Positions 20,146 through 31,471 of a stretch of DNA of 64,000 nucleotides are shown here, one piece after another. Origin of the DNA: Terebella lapidaria (lineage: Eukaryota; Annelida; Polychaeta; Terebellida; Terebellidae); NCBI GenBank assembly GCA_949152475.1, contig OX424556.1, forward strand, positions 58,052,451 to 58,116,450, in the 5' to 3' direction. The notes beneath the pieces are model-generated. The model saw only the letters and a program-made list of their open reading frames with translations, ran no database searches and was not told the DNA's origin. The position numbers and the translations under genes are program-made. Position 1 is the stretch's first letter. The number at the start of each line of letters is the position of its first letter.

Positions 20146-20764
20146 TGTAGAATATTTATGACTGTTATGGCCCGAAACCCGTCCCTGACACATTCTCCCA
20201 CTCGACATACACGGCACAGATTCATCACATGACTTCATACTTACTTACCTTACGTCACCGGGCACGCACCGTCCTCGCACCACATCTACATGTAAACAAC
20301 ACTGCTCACGTTATCACTTCCTACAATCCCACCAATCACCACATTCCCAGACACATGACTCCGCCCACACAGACATGACATCACTTTCCCGCCATTCTAC
20401 ATGAACACCTGCCACATTACGCGGGAAAACCCACACACATCATAGACTTAGCCCTGCGCTTTCCCACGGACAGTGTAGTTGGGTAGGATCTTTTGAATAG
20501 AAAGGTTGTATTGAGAGGTACTACGCCAAATATTGTGATTAGGAGATATCAAACTTATATTGGACTATTAATACTTCGGACTATTGTGGGGATTACGATA
20601 GTGTGAGTGACCGTGATCGTACATCGGACTAATCATCTAAATAAACTCGGATATTATTGTAACTTACGTCGGACTTCCTGTTGGTGTGTCAACGCACAAC
20701 ATACATCGAACTATTCGATCGGTGGGCGTAATAGCCGCCCGAAGAACTCCGCTATTCCGTCACA
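20146..20764 (+). repeat. 3' LTR of Gypsy A
   Basis: A 619-bp uninterrupted LTR, TGTAGAATA to CCGTCACA. AATAAA lies at 20640-20645. It is nearly identical to the two blocks of the 5' LTR and is followed by the TAAT duplication. Confidence 0.95.
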
Positions 20765-21000
20765 TAATATTAAAAAAATTGTTATTTTTGTATGTTGAAA
20801 ATAAAGATATTTGAATGAATTGAATTGTCTCCATGATACTTCAATGAACAAACTGAGAATGAATAGAGGCATCCTGGGTATGTGAATTAAATTGCAATTA
20901 ACTTTTATCTGCTCAGGTGACCGAGAATCTGTTTTAGCAATTCTCATTGAGTTTTCTTGATGTGCTTGAAGTTTACTTGATTTGTGGGCCGAGGTCACCG
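20765..21000. other. LINE-like tail then unassigned sequence
   Basis: 20765-20824 has an AAAATAAAG and a short TTGAA/TGAAT tail. It looks like the continuation of the LINE 3' UTR that Gypsy A split (before 3298). From 20825 to 21000 I recognise nothing. Confidence 0.35.
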
Positions 21001-21560
21001 CACCCTGAATAGACTATGCTCCCTGAATGTTGAAGCTTTGTATAAAAGAAAGCTGTATACTGTATATCATAACAAATGGCAAGAATCTCTTGCTCTGTCA
21101 TCAAAATGTCTCTGGTATAAGAGCTACAAAATGGAATTGGTCTTGGAAAAATCTTAGATCTATTATTCTAAATGAACCGTTCAAATCAATTTTGTCCGAA
21201 TTCAGACTGAGTAATCATAGGTTGCCAATTGAAGCTGGTAGACATAATAATGTAGGTAGAATGGATAGAATCTGTAATATTTGTTCATCAAACAGTATTG
21301 GTGATGAATATCACTATATTGCTGTATGTCCTGCCTTTGCCAAACAGAGAGAAATGTACTTGCCTGATAGTCTCACAGAAAATCCAAGTGTTCAGAGGGT
21401 GAACCTATTTAAGCTAACTAAATTTGTGAGGCTGGTCTGTAAGAAAGTTGCTGAGAATGGCTTGTCATCTCCTTAATTAAGCTGTTTTTGAACCTTACAT
21501 TGTTTAAGGACTCTCATACCCTCAGGACTTTGTCCAGGGTCTTATTGAGTGAATAAAAAA
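21001..21560 (+). mobile_element. LINE fragment, C-terminal end of the RT ORF
   Basis: The frame 21027-21476 ends with a pattern common at the C-terminus of invertebrate LINE ORFs: FRLSNHRLPIEAGRH, then RICNICSSNSIGDEYHYIAV with its Cys/Cys/His arrangement. Upstream of about 21150 the fitting reading lies in another frame (LYKRKLYTVYHNKWQESLAL), so there is at least one frameshift. A GAATAAAAAATTC-rich end at about 21545-21575 looks like the 3' end. RT catalytic motifs are missing. Confidence 0.6.
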
Positions 21561-21802
21561 TTCTAAAAAATTCTCAAATTCTTCGATTTGTTGCTAAACG
21601 TTTGGAAGTCAAGTTTACCAATAAGAACCTACTATTTGGAAATATCGTAAGTTTCTACGTGCAGCTGTGTTCGTGTAGATCACATAGGCAGTCTTCGGGT
21701 ATACCCTGTATGTTAGTTAAGTGCCACAGATGATTTGCTCGTACATATGTCCCCCAATCCCGCCCACAAGATGATGCAGTGACCACGAAACTGACATTGT
21801 AC
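21561..21802. other. Unassigned sequence
   Basis: Nothing recognised, except that 21786-21802 is an inverted match to 22137-22153 inside Gypsy C. Confidence 0.3.
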
Positions 21803-22113
21803 CAGAGAGTGTAGAATAGAGAGGTGTCACTCCACTGGCACTATTTTGTATTTTGAACTGGTGGCACTCCTGGCGTGTGGAGGGGCTTTATGAATGAATG
21901 TGTTTACTACAATAAGTACTATTACTACGACATGAATTTATGAATGAAAGAGTATGCCAGTAAAACGAAATGACGTAACTCTCAATCGTCTCTTTGGACA
22001 ACAAACTACAACACCCCCTCCAGCCGCCAGGATTACAGGGCTCCATGAGACAAAATGGTAGACAATGGAAATTTGCCGAGTGACACCTCTCTATTCTACA
22101 TGTACACTCTCTG
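21803..22113. mobile_element. 311-bp inverted-repeat element (MITE or foldback)
   Basis: The left end CAGAGAGTG-TAGAATAGAGAGGTG is mirrored at the right end, where the arm carries about 5 extra bases. Subterminal parts also pair imperfectly (TCCTGGCG-TGGAGGGG). There is no coding capacity. The flanks ATTGTAC and ATGGTAC could be a 7-bp duplication with one mismatch, but this is not secure. The superfamily is not assigned. Confidence 0.55.
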
Positions 22114-22120
22114 ATGGTAC

Positions 22121-23640
22121 TCACGTCGTCCTATCAGTACCAATGTCAGTTTCATCGGAACTAGTTGGAGGCGATACGACATTAGAGTAGAGGTGCATCA
22201 GATGTGCATCACCTTCATACGGCTTGATCATATCCAAGTGGACGACATGGGTATTACCTACTAGGGTTAGACACAAGGCAATACGAGATCCTTCCAGGGT
22301 CTGGTCCAGGGATGCGCGAATATCGCGTGAGTGGTAGGTAGTAATACCATACCAGTTCTTCCGGCTGAAACTGCACGCACGACTTTGCATGGGCGTCAAA
22401 TCCCATCTTTCCTTGGCGTGACACACACTACAGGCAGCAGGCGCACCAGCGGGCGATGTCCAGTGCGAGGCTCAGCCAGTAGAAGCGGCACCTAAATCTT
22501 TCTATAGTTCGCTGTATTCTGAGGTACTCTACAACCTATAGGTTGTGTAGTTGATGTAGGACCACAGTTCGTAGTGCGACGGGTAGAACAATTTGTATGG
22601 GGTCAGCAGTGGAATAATCCAATAACGAAGTTTGTCCTTCCAGTTTCACTACTAGTGCGCGTACTCGGGCCGTTTGGCGCACTGAGTCAGTCGAGACAAG
22701 ACTGGTTATGTCATAGAATAACTGTCCAGGTGGTCTTTCTCAGGTACGACAGGTACAACTGATATCCGCCTGACTGGGAGCTCTCCGGAGCTGGTTTTCG
22801 GGTCCGTGGGAGGTTCGACCAAGCGACCAGGGCAGTCCAGATGTTTGCAGCTATGGCATCAGGAAAGTCTGTCAGCATTTCCGTGAAGCTTTCCAGGGCA
22901 GTCTCAATCTGAAAATTGTACTGCTGCATTGGGTGTATTGACGAGTGTGTCCCGTAGCCTCTTGAAGTCTCTGTGCTGAGGCGATCCCCAGCTGAAGTGA
23001 CAATCAACCTGGGTCAGTGCGACTAGTGGTCCGGCAATATTGGCATAATCTTTGATCAACCTCCTGTGGTAGTTTTGATGTCTGTCGTTTTGCATGGAGT
23101 CGGCCAATCTTTTATAGCTTCCACTTTGTTTGGGTCAGTCCATACCCCTTGTCAGCTAATGATAAATCACAGATACAAGATTTCTCATTGAAACAGTTCG
23201 CACTTTTTGGGTTGTAGGCGCAACCCTGCAGGTCGAGTTCTGTCCAAGACTGCTTCCATATTGGCAAGCACCTGGTCGAAAGTACGTCCATGTGCTATTA
23301 CGTCATCCATATAGCACATACACTGAGTGCACAAATATTCACGGAGGATGGTCTCCATGAGACGTTCCAAGGTCGCCGGTGCATTGCATAGTCCGAACGA
23401 TATGACCTTGAACTGATATAGTCCCTTCCGGGTGGCGAAGGCAGTCTTCTGTCTGTCGGCTGGGTCGACGTCGACCTGCCAATACCCAGAGACGAGTTCT
23501 AAGGCAGAAAAGAACATAGCTCCTGCAAGTCAGAGTACTTGTGCATGACATCATTCAACAGACGATAATCAACACAAAAACGAATCTGACCTTTCTTCTT
23601 ACACAAAAGGCTGACTTGCCAACTCCAAGTTGACTCGATG
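22121..23640 (-). pseudogene. Pol remnants of Gypsy C
   Basis: Recognisable pieces are the integrase C-terminal end (VVHLDMIKPYEGDAH), an integrase zinc-finger scrap near 22430-22500, an RNase H-to-RT scrap near 22900-23110, and an RT core at 23185-23517 with YMDDVIAHG and FSALELVSGYWQVDVDPADR. Large parts of pol are missing. Fossil only. Confidence 0.8.
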
Positions 23641-23879
23641 CATCCCCGTAATGATTTGCTGTAATAATTTACGACAGCGTTCGTTTGTCAAAAGAAATTC
23701 ATGCCAAGTATCATTTCGTCAGTAAATCATGAGCTACCTGCTCAAGGGCTGGCGACTCCCATTTTTCGATCTGCCCCATGGCACATGAGAGTTTGTTATC
23801 TGCCTGTTCATCCCCCATGTATCCAACATACGTGGTTTCTGTTCGTCGAGCACCATGACGCCGGTTTCTTCAGGTACGC

Positions 23880-25690
23880 TGTTTTCGGCTCTCCGCTTTC
23901 AGTACTGCCATGAGTGCATTACTGCACGAATTGAATGTTAGTACACACAGTCTATCTGTAATATAGTCTGGCTGGTCGTTAATGAATTGTGAAATCATGG
24001 TACGCTGTTTTAGATTTTGGTGTGATATCATCGAACACCTGTTCGGCTATGACTTGCAGCCGTTCAAGGGACAGTATTAGTTGTGGCGACATATGAAGTA
24101 TATGAAGCGACTCCAGGTGCAACCGGATATCCGACAATGCTTGGTATCGGCATGGTACCATAGAGTGGTGACAAACTGTTCATAGCTATGGATGTATTGC
24201 GTGAGGTTCCCTTCTTTAAATGTTGCATGCCATTGAGCCGTTCTGCCTATGGTTGATGGTTGTGGCTCAGACGTGATTCCTTGGGGCACAGTAGCTGCGA
24301 CGCTTATAGGCGACGTGGGTGCAACAGTTTCAGCACCAGGGGTCTCGGCCACAGGAATGGTAGTAGTCGTGGCGATGGGGGCAGCAGGCAAAGCGACTCC
24401 AGGTGCATGCCAAGCCATACAAGAGTGACACTGATGGTAATTCGTTCAGTTGGAGGTATTGATATACCTAACCGGCAGTAAGCACACTTGGACACACTGC
24501 TATTCCATGGTTTGGCACCGCTAGTCCAAGATTTGATATGGCTACTCCACAATTAGGCACTATTCCAGGATTGGGTGTGTCAATCCCATAACTGGGCACT
24601 ATTACGTGATTAGGTGCAGGTACTACATGACTGGGTGTGGCAGTGATTAGACACTACTCCATGATTGGCTATGGCGATCCAATGATTTTTCACTATTTTA
24701 TAACTGGGTACATTGTATCTATTCGAGGCAGTGTACACCGTGTGAAACGGCGTTTCCGTGGGAGCAGGGGCCAAACAATGGTCACTGGCGGTGGCTGGTA
24801 CAGAGCGTGTGCGTTGACACTGGTGCCGGAGATCGGAGCTCCAAAGTCAGGTGCATGGGCGGCGACTTGATGTGTAGTGTTGACTCGGTTGGTGTTCATG
24901 GAGTGGGTTCGCGAAGTCTTGTTGTAGTGTGGTTGTGCATCGGAAGGGGGAGAGGCACGGTCGTCATAGCGATGGTCAGCAGAGCAGAAGTGCGGTCGGC
25001 AGTGGTCATGGGTGTCTCTCCACAGTCGGTCTCGTCCGACTCAGTTGGAAGTCTCCTGGTAGCTCTCCCATCACAACTGGGTCGATTGGTACTCAGGAAT
25101 GTCCTTGAGATTTTAGATTGTGTCGTGTTAGCGTTATTGGCGTGGCTAACGGACGTGATTGTCACACACTCATTGCTGTGTCTTTGACTAACTCGGCAGG
25201 TGAGGTATCGAGGAAGCGTTAACATTCACGGGTTGCACATCGACCGTTTGTGGGTTCGAGTCAATGTTTGTTCGTTGGTGTGAACGAGCCTCAGCATTGT
25301 CATTAGGTAACAACAAGGACGGCTTAGTAGATGTGGTGGTGTACGATTGTGCCTGCGCTACCAAGATGTCGCTCACCACGTTGAGTGGCGCTAGCGGGTC
25401 TTCCTCCAGAAAACCTTGTATGGGACCCTCAGGTGGCTCCGACGACCTCAAGAATGAGCGTCCGTCTAGAGACTCCTAGATTCTGGCTGGCGGCTGTACT
25501 AGAAACAATGTCAGAGTGTCGCTCAGGGCAACCGAACGTAATCGTGAAGGTCGTCGATTAAGTGGGACTGGATTGAATGTTACTTCTTCATCTGAACATG
25601 GTACGCCAAGGCTGTACGTCTTGTGGTGGGTCTCCATCGAGGGTTGCAACAGGGTTGCAACATGTACACCGGAACAGTCCTTCAGCCGAG
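23880..25690 (-). pseudogene. Gag remnants of Gypsy C
   Basis: Minus-strand similarity to the Gag of A and B: a capsid-like block at 24140-24240 (WHATFKEGNLTQYIHSYEQF), a Gly/Asn/Pro-rich repeat part around 24440-24720, and the N-terminal part near 25400-25560 (VTFNPVPLNRRPSRLRSVAL). It is broken many times. Confidence 0.7.
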
Positions 25691-25699
25691 AACTGGCCT

Positions 25700-26302
25700 T
25701 GTGACGAATCAGTTTCTTCTGGGCACGATCAGCCCGTATACTGACGTAGAGTACGATGTATTGTTGTGCTTGAGTACGACAAAATAAGTATGGCACTCAA
25801 TATTATTCCACTCATTGGGATGATTGGTCCGATGGTCACGGCCACTCGCATACGATTCCCTCTCTATGTCTGGCAATACTCTAGTCCGAGGTATATCCCA
25901 ATTTGTCTTCTATAATCACAATATTATTCTTAGTATAATATCTTCTTAACTTGCATTCACGTCTACTCTCTTCTATGTCTCAAAACCAAATCCTCAAAAG
26001 CGCGGGAAAAGCACATGCCGCGTTTTGTAGCAAAGGTCGTGTTGGATTGGTGGAATGTGATGTCATGTCTGGGTCCGTGTAGTGAGTATGTCTGGAAATG
26101 TCCTGATTGGCTGTGGTGTCCGATGTCAAGCCTGTGCACGTGTTGCATGCATGTTTGTGAGTCTCGTAACAGCTGTGTAGGTGCGCTTGCATAGTTGACT
26201 TAATGTGCAATTATGGATCATGTATTGATTCTATGATGTGTATGTTGCGTGGGCGTGCGTGCGGGGGAGGGTTTGGGTCTTTACAGTCATAAGTACTCTA
26301 CA
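25700..26302 (-). repeat. LTR of Gypsy C
   Basis: Begins TGTGACGAATCAG and ends AAGTACTCTACA, matching the termini of the B LTRs with many differences. A shared central block (GAATGTGATGTCATGTCTGG) confirms homology. It is about 600 bp, similar to the others. Confidence 0.75.
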
Positions 26303-27059
26303 CATATTCCAATGGCATTGTGTTCATCAAAAGTAATTTGAGTTTTCCACAAAAATTAACAATAATTTCACATTCTTTATCACTAGTTAATGGATGACCA
26401 CGCTGTATGTGACGTCATTCACGTTAAATGGCCATGATCAATGGTAGCGTACGTATCCTTTCATAATGAAGGACCATGTGTTTTGTATGGTATACCAGGC
26501 ATGTTGTCTACCTGAGTGAAGTTGTCAGAGAATGACAGGGAAACCGATAGTCTTTTTAGGTGCTGTTCAACAGAATTGTCTTATAATTCAGACAGCTTCA
26601 TAATCATATATAGCTTCATAACTAATGGAACCGTGTGACTCAGAGATTATTGTGTAAAAATACATGATACATGCACTGCGATGTTCAAAGCTGTGACAAT
26701 CAGCTTACTAGTATTGCCATAGGAATCTACATGAAGACTTCTCGGGAAATATCGTGTCAATCACAACACATGTCAATGTCAATTTGTCATAGTCATTCTG
26801 TAGTTTGAAAAAGACAATATTAGATTCAAGTTTCTCACCTTTGTCAGAAAACGTCATGTATACAGTACGGGTCCTTGAAACAAAAAGGTTCAAAATGTAG
26901 AACTCATGGCACTTCAAACTGATGAAACTGTTTGTTATGCCCCAGTTACAGTTGCTGAATACTAGTATGTCAATGAATTCTTTGTCAATACAGCTCACAG
27001 GTTGGTGGAGTCATTACCTAAACTATCTGTTGTGTTCAGTGCCTTCTGAAAACTGTAAA
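26303..27059. other. Unassigned sequence between Gypsy C and B
   Basis: No recognised gene. A minus-strand open frame of 96 codons at 26708-26998 shows no motif I know. The stretch is AT-rich. Confidence 0.3.
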
Positions 27060-27480
27060 CAGTTCTCCTGTAATAAAGGATTGTCTTGAATGTACCGGCT
27101 TAAAATCGTTGACAGACTGCTTGTACTTAATAAACCAAAAAACTTAAATGTATAAAAAAACCCAGGCCTAGATGACATAAACACAAGTATTCTGACAGAT
27201 GCTTAGGCGTCACTGTCTGAAGTATTGGACAAGGCTGTCCACAGGCAAGTAGGGTTGTATTTGAAGGAAATCAAATTATATGCTCACTACAGTCTGGATT
27301 CAGGGGCCAACAGTCAAGTGGCTTATATCAGATCAAGAATCAGCGAAAGTCAGTTCGCTGGAATAGCAATGTTTGATGTTCATAAAGCGTTTGACAGCAT
27401 GGATCACAAAAAAAACGTGTTGCAACTGAATCTACTTGGTTTGCTCATAAAATTTCAGTTCAAGATAGGTCAAAGATGAC
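27060..27480 (+). mobile_element. LINE reverse-transcriptase scrap
   Basis: Contains KPGLDDINTSIL in one stretch and then HYSLDSGANSQVAYIR and AGIAMFDVHKAFDSMDHK at 27225-27479. The last is RT motif A with the catalytic Asp. Stops separate the pieces and everything after motif A is gone. This is a diverged LINE unrelated to the one nested in A. Confidence 0.6.
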
Positions 27481-27577
27481 AAATAAACAATAAAGTGTTG
27501 TACGGGCCCTATAACACGATTGACGCTACTTCTCCTGGACTATTTTTTACATTAATTTGTATATTTGTAGTTGTTTA

Positions 27578-28232
27578 TGTGACGGAATAGCGAGTTCTTC
27601 CGGCGGCTATTACGCCGACAGATCGTACAGTTCGATGTATGTCGTGCGTTTAACACAAGGCAGGAAGTCCGACGTAAATTCCACAATAATCCGGAGTTTA
27701 TTGGGATGATAGTTCGCTAATGATCACGGTCACACACACAATCGTAATCCCGTATATAGTCCGAAGTATAGAATAGTCCAATATAGCTTGATTTCTTCTA
27801 ATTCACAATCTTCTTTTATAGTACCTCTCTATATAACTTTGTTATCAAACTTCTCTTGTCAGACTCTAATCTGGAACTCTTTTTGCAACTGACCTGGGTA
27901 CAACTGACCTACAGTCCGGGGAAGCGCGGGGCTAAGTACAGGGTGTCTGAGTTTTCCAGCGTCGTGAGGCAGGTGTTCATGTGATTGGTTGAATGTGATG
28001 TCATGTCTGGGTGGGCGTGGTTATGTGTCTGGAAATGTAGTGATTGGAGGGAATATGGGGTGTGTCATCGTGAGTAGAGTTGTTTACATGCGGTGCAGTG
28101 CTAGGACGGTGTGTGCTGGTGACGTAAGGTAAGTATGTATGAAGTCATGTGATGAACCTGTGCCGTGTATGTCGAGTGGGAGAATGTGTCAGGGAGGGGT
28201 TTCGGGCCGATAACTGTCATAAATATTCTACA
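27578..28232 (-). repeat. 3' LTR of Gypsy B (left end)
   Basis: 655 bp, TGTGACGG to TTCTACA on the plus strand. On the minus strand it carries a TATAAAA and, further on, AATAAACTC, in plausible order for promoter and polyadenylation signal. Confidence 0.9.
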
Positions 28233-28759
28233 AAACACCCTTCGTCAAATTACCCCCTGGGAATTTACCCTCCCCGAAACCTACCTGTCCAAAAATCTAA
28301 ACATGATAAGCTAAAAGTCCTAAAGGGGGAAACACATTCACCTCGCGAGACAATGGTAAAGCAATGAGTACAATAAAAATACTAACTGTCAAAATAAAGT
28401 CATCAGTCAGTCAGTCAGTCAACAGTCACTAAGATGATATGAACACATTTGACAAATACATTTAAGACAACGACAGGTGAGAATGAAATACGAAAATCAA
28501 ACACATAAATCACAGTTTAAAAAAATCACATGTATATGTACATATATTATTGGAATGTAAAAACAGTCCTCACGTTCTCTAGCAGAACGGAAACATTTTT
28601 AGAGTCCGAATTACCTGAAAGTGACCAGGATTAGTACACATGCATATATCATACGGCATGATTAGTCCGACTTACACAGGACACAGCTATCCAGGTGCTG
28701 TGCCCTAAAGTTCGATGTGTGGTCCGTCCTCATGCACACCTAGCACTCTAGTCCGTTGG

Positions 28760-31471
28760 TCAATCTCGTCTCCGTGACGCTGGTGGCCGAGCGGCTGGTG
28801 ATGCCTGCTGCATCAGCCGCCGAATTTCGGGAGATTCCGGGGGTGAGGACGGTGCTGTGGAGAGGCGGGCTCGGAGTTCCTGGATCTCCTCCCGCAAGTC
28901 CGTGTTCTCTTGGTTCGAAGTCCGAAGTTCCTCCCGGAGTCGTTGATTTTCCTCCAGGAGAGGGTGCGGGGCTGTGGGGGTCAGTCGCTCGTGAAGCGAC
29001 CCCATCCCAAATCCGAGGGACATGGCGTTATATTCCGCCTGACGGATATGTGCGTCCATGGCCAGTACGTATCCGCGACGAATGGCACGGAGGTGCTGTT
29101 GGGCCAAATTGTCCGCACTGGCCAATGCCAAGGACAGAAGGTGATGCTCGGCATCCTCGGCTAGAAGCAGCGGGTCCGCATCCGTCGCTGCCTGAGATAT
29201 CCGGTCCATCCAGTAGGTCTGGTGCGGGCCAAGTCCGGCGGGAAGGTGACGAGTGTCGTCGTCCTGGTATAGTTCGACAAAGTCCGGATTGATTCCAGGT
29301 AGGACTTGCAATCCAGGCAGAGTCCGTTCGAGCAATCGCTACCCGTGCTGACGAAGTAGCTGGTAATCCGCACCGAATTCATCAGATCCGTGAAGTCCGA
29401 AATTGACCTCTAGGTCGCGAGGTAATGGTTCCTGGTCCTCCAGGACCTCCATCCGCAACCGGGTTCGATCCGGGTCATTTGCCAGAGTGACAAAATTGGT
29501 TGCAGGCGGCAACAGTTCCTCCTCGTAATCCAAGTACGGAGGAGGGGGTCCGAAGTTTATCAGTCCGCGAGACGGCTCCATTGGTGAGCCCGGTCTGCTG
29601 TCGGACGTCCGATGTTGTTGAGGCTCCGGCTCGTCCTCGATCGCCTGAAGTGGCGGCGGCTGATCGCATTCCATTGGCGATTCCGTGTCCGGTGCTTGGG
29701 CTTGGGAAGCCACCTCCAGGGGAGGCTCTTGTTCCACTGAGTCCGTATCTTTGGCCTTTTCCATGGGTTCGGCCGGGTCCGAGGTCTTTGAGTCCATAGT
29801 CTCAATAGTGCGGCTTGATAGAGGCGGGTACTCCTCCGGGGGTGGCACAAGGCCCTCCCGCACTCTATAGTCCATTACATTAGGCACTGTTGGCCTTTCG
29901 ACAGTCCGACGTTTTGGTATCGCCCCCGTGGGCGAACTTCGGGTGGGAGTTGAATCCCCTGTGGCCTGTGGAGCCGAGGTCCGAGGTCGAGGTTCGCCTT
30001 CATGGCCGAAGTTCGGTATGTGATGGGACGATCGAAGTAGAACACCCCTGGTTTTCGGTAGCGAATATGCCGGTTGATTAGTTGAATGTCGCATACCATT
30101 CGTTCGATATGTACTTCGTCAGCCCGAGTTTTCAATTGGGCGAATTCAATTCTGTCCAAGACCAGTTGGACTTCTGGTACGGAGTTCGGCGGATACTGTG
30201 ACATCAGGGCAGGCGCCATTGCCCATATTCAGAATGTTAGAACAGAGTCCGGAGTACGCCGAAAGATCGGTACATGCGCTGGTACGCGGGGCAGGCGGTA
30301 ATTGGGGTTTGGCTGCATGTCAACCCCGCAGCATGTGGCAAACCGCTTAATGATGTTCTCCGATGCCATTAATGATCCCTGTTGGAATATCGGGAATTGG
30401 TCGGTATGATTCGCCGTAGGCGTAGAGATATGCTGATTCATATCCGACAATGTCAGCGTCATGTACCCATCCCGTGCGGGGCACACGAAGAAGCGTACGA
30501 ACGGCATATGGTACGCTAACACATGAGCGTCCAGCTCTTGTGGAGTCCGTAATGGGGCCCGGCGGGGTACCGTGGGCCAAGTTCGTTCATGCTCTGACTC
30601 CTCCTCGCTCGTACAGAATGGACAGTCGAAGCCTCCAGTTCCAAGACGCAATGGCATGAGGATCTGGAATTGGCGCTCCGTTAACGTAGAAGGTACGGAG
30701 AAATCGTGTACGTGTCCGTACCCGGCATGACGATTGCATTCGTAAAGTGGAACAGCATTCCAGTCTATTGGGCTCGTCCCGTGAGATGTGGGAGGACGAG
30801 GTACGAGTTCCATTAGTTCATCGACCTGGCGTCGATAAGTTCGTTGTCGTAGTTCCCGTGACTCGTGGTTTCCCTGAGTTCGGAAAAGGTCCGTATAGGT
30901 GGAAGAATACCCCCGCGATGATGATGCGTGTGGCAACAAAGCGAGAGGTCGTACGGGTGCGGCCGGTTTGGCCGGAGAAGTCGAAGTAGCCGGCACGGCG
31001 GTCGGCCGTGCTACAGTCACTGGTGGAGTGGCTGTCATTGATTCAGGTCCGGAGTCCGTAGTATTAGCCGGGGCCTTTGCCGAATCTCTGGCAGCCCTGG
31101 CCTGTTCCACAATCTTTCCGCCTTCTTCCAGTCGCTGGAAATTAGGCGCACTAAAGTCCGACATGGAGTCCGAGGACGGACTCGGGGTATGGCGTTCTCC
31201 GCGCTGTGCGAGTTTCGCCATAACCTTCTTACGTAAGTCCGATTCAGGTCCAGAGGCTGGCTCCGAATCAGATACTGTAATCACATCCGAAATAGGGGAA
31301 TTTGTTCCCGACGCTCTGGCGGCTGTCGCCGGTTCTTCAAGTACGATGGGATGTTCAGGCTCATCCCCAGCCTCCACTATTCGAACTGCAAGTGGAAGTC
31401 CGTCATTATCTGCAGTAGATGCCGCGCCTTTGTTTGAAGTTTTATCTCCCTCCTTATCGGAGGAAGACATA
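28760..31471 (-). pseudogene. ORF3 region of Gypsy B
   Basis: Minus-strand counterpart of the ORF3 of copy A, starting MSSSDKEGDK at 31471. The longest open part (to about 30229) keeps the N-terminal blocks (LPLAVRIVEAGDEPEHPIVL), the RTYRRQVDELMELVPRPPTS block, the CPFCTSEEESEHERTW Cys pair and the HVLAYHMPFVRFFVCPARDG segment. Then come the acidic proline-rich linker and the C-terminal coiled coil (ENQRLREELRTSNQENTDLR, then LREEIQELRARL). Layout and strongest blocks agree with A, which shows that ORF3 is a real part of this family and not chance sequence. Function unknown. This copy is broken. Confidence 0.7.

Larger units (their letters stand above)
3298..20764 (+). mobile_element. Ty3/Gypsy LTR retrotransposon, copy A (young, nearly whole)
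   Basis: The ends are defined by LTRs beginning TGTAGAATA and ending CCGTCACA, with the 4-bp target duplication TAAT at 3294-3297 and 20765-20768. Parts in order are: 5' LTR, primer-binding site, gag, pol (protease, RT, RNase H, integrase), a 1.4-kb spacer, a 3-kb ORF3 region, a tail and the 3' LTR. Pol domain order and the GPY/F-type integrase end place it in Ty3/Gypsy. Two LINEs are nested inside it. The LTRs differ by about three substitutions and one 4-bp indel over about 615 bp, so the insertion is young. The element looks nearly whole apart from the two insertions and a handful of breaks (roughly three to six). Without the LINEs it is about 13.3 kb, which is long for Gypsy because of the extra region after pol. 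Confidence 0.93.
22121..26302 (-). mobile_element. Ty3/Gypsy fossil, copy C (old, truncated)
   Basis: A minus-strand relative of A and B that keeps one LTR (right end), a gag-like part and pieces of pol. Its left end stops within pol next to the inverted-repeat element at 21803-22113. It is heavily broken (well over a dozen breaks) and much more diverged from A and B than they are from each other, so it is the oldest Gypsy copy here. No second LTR and no ORF3 part were seen. Confidence 0.8.

Noticed and set aside
26708-26998. 96-codon minus-strand open frame as a gene
   Set aside because: No motif, no splice or promoter evidence, AT-rich surroundings.
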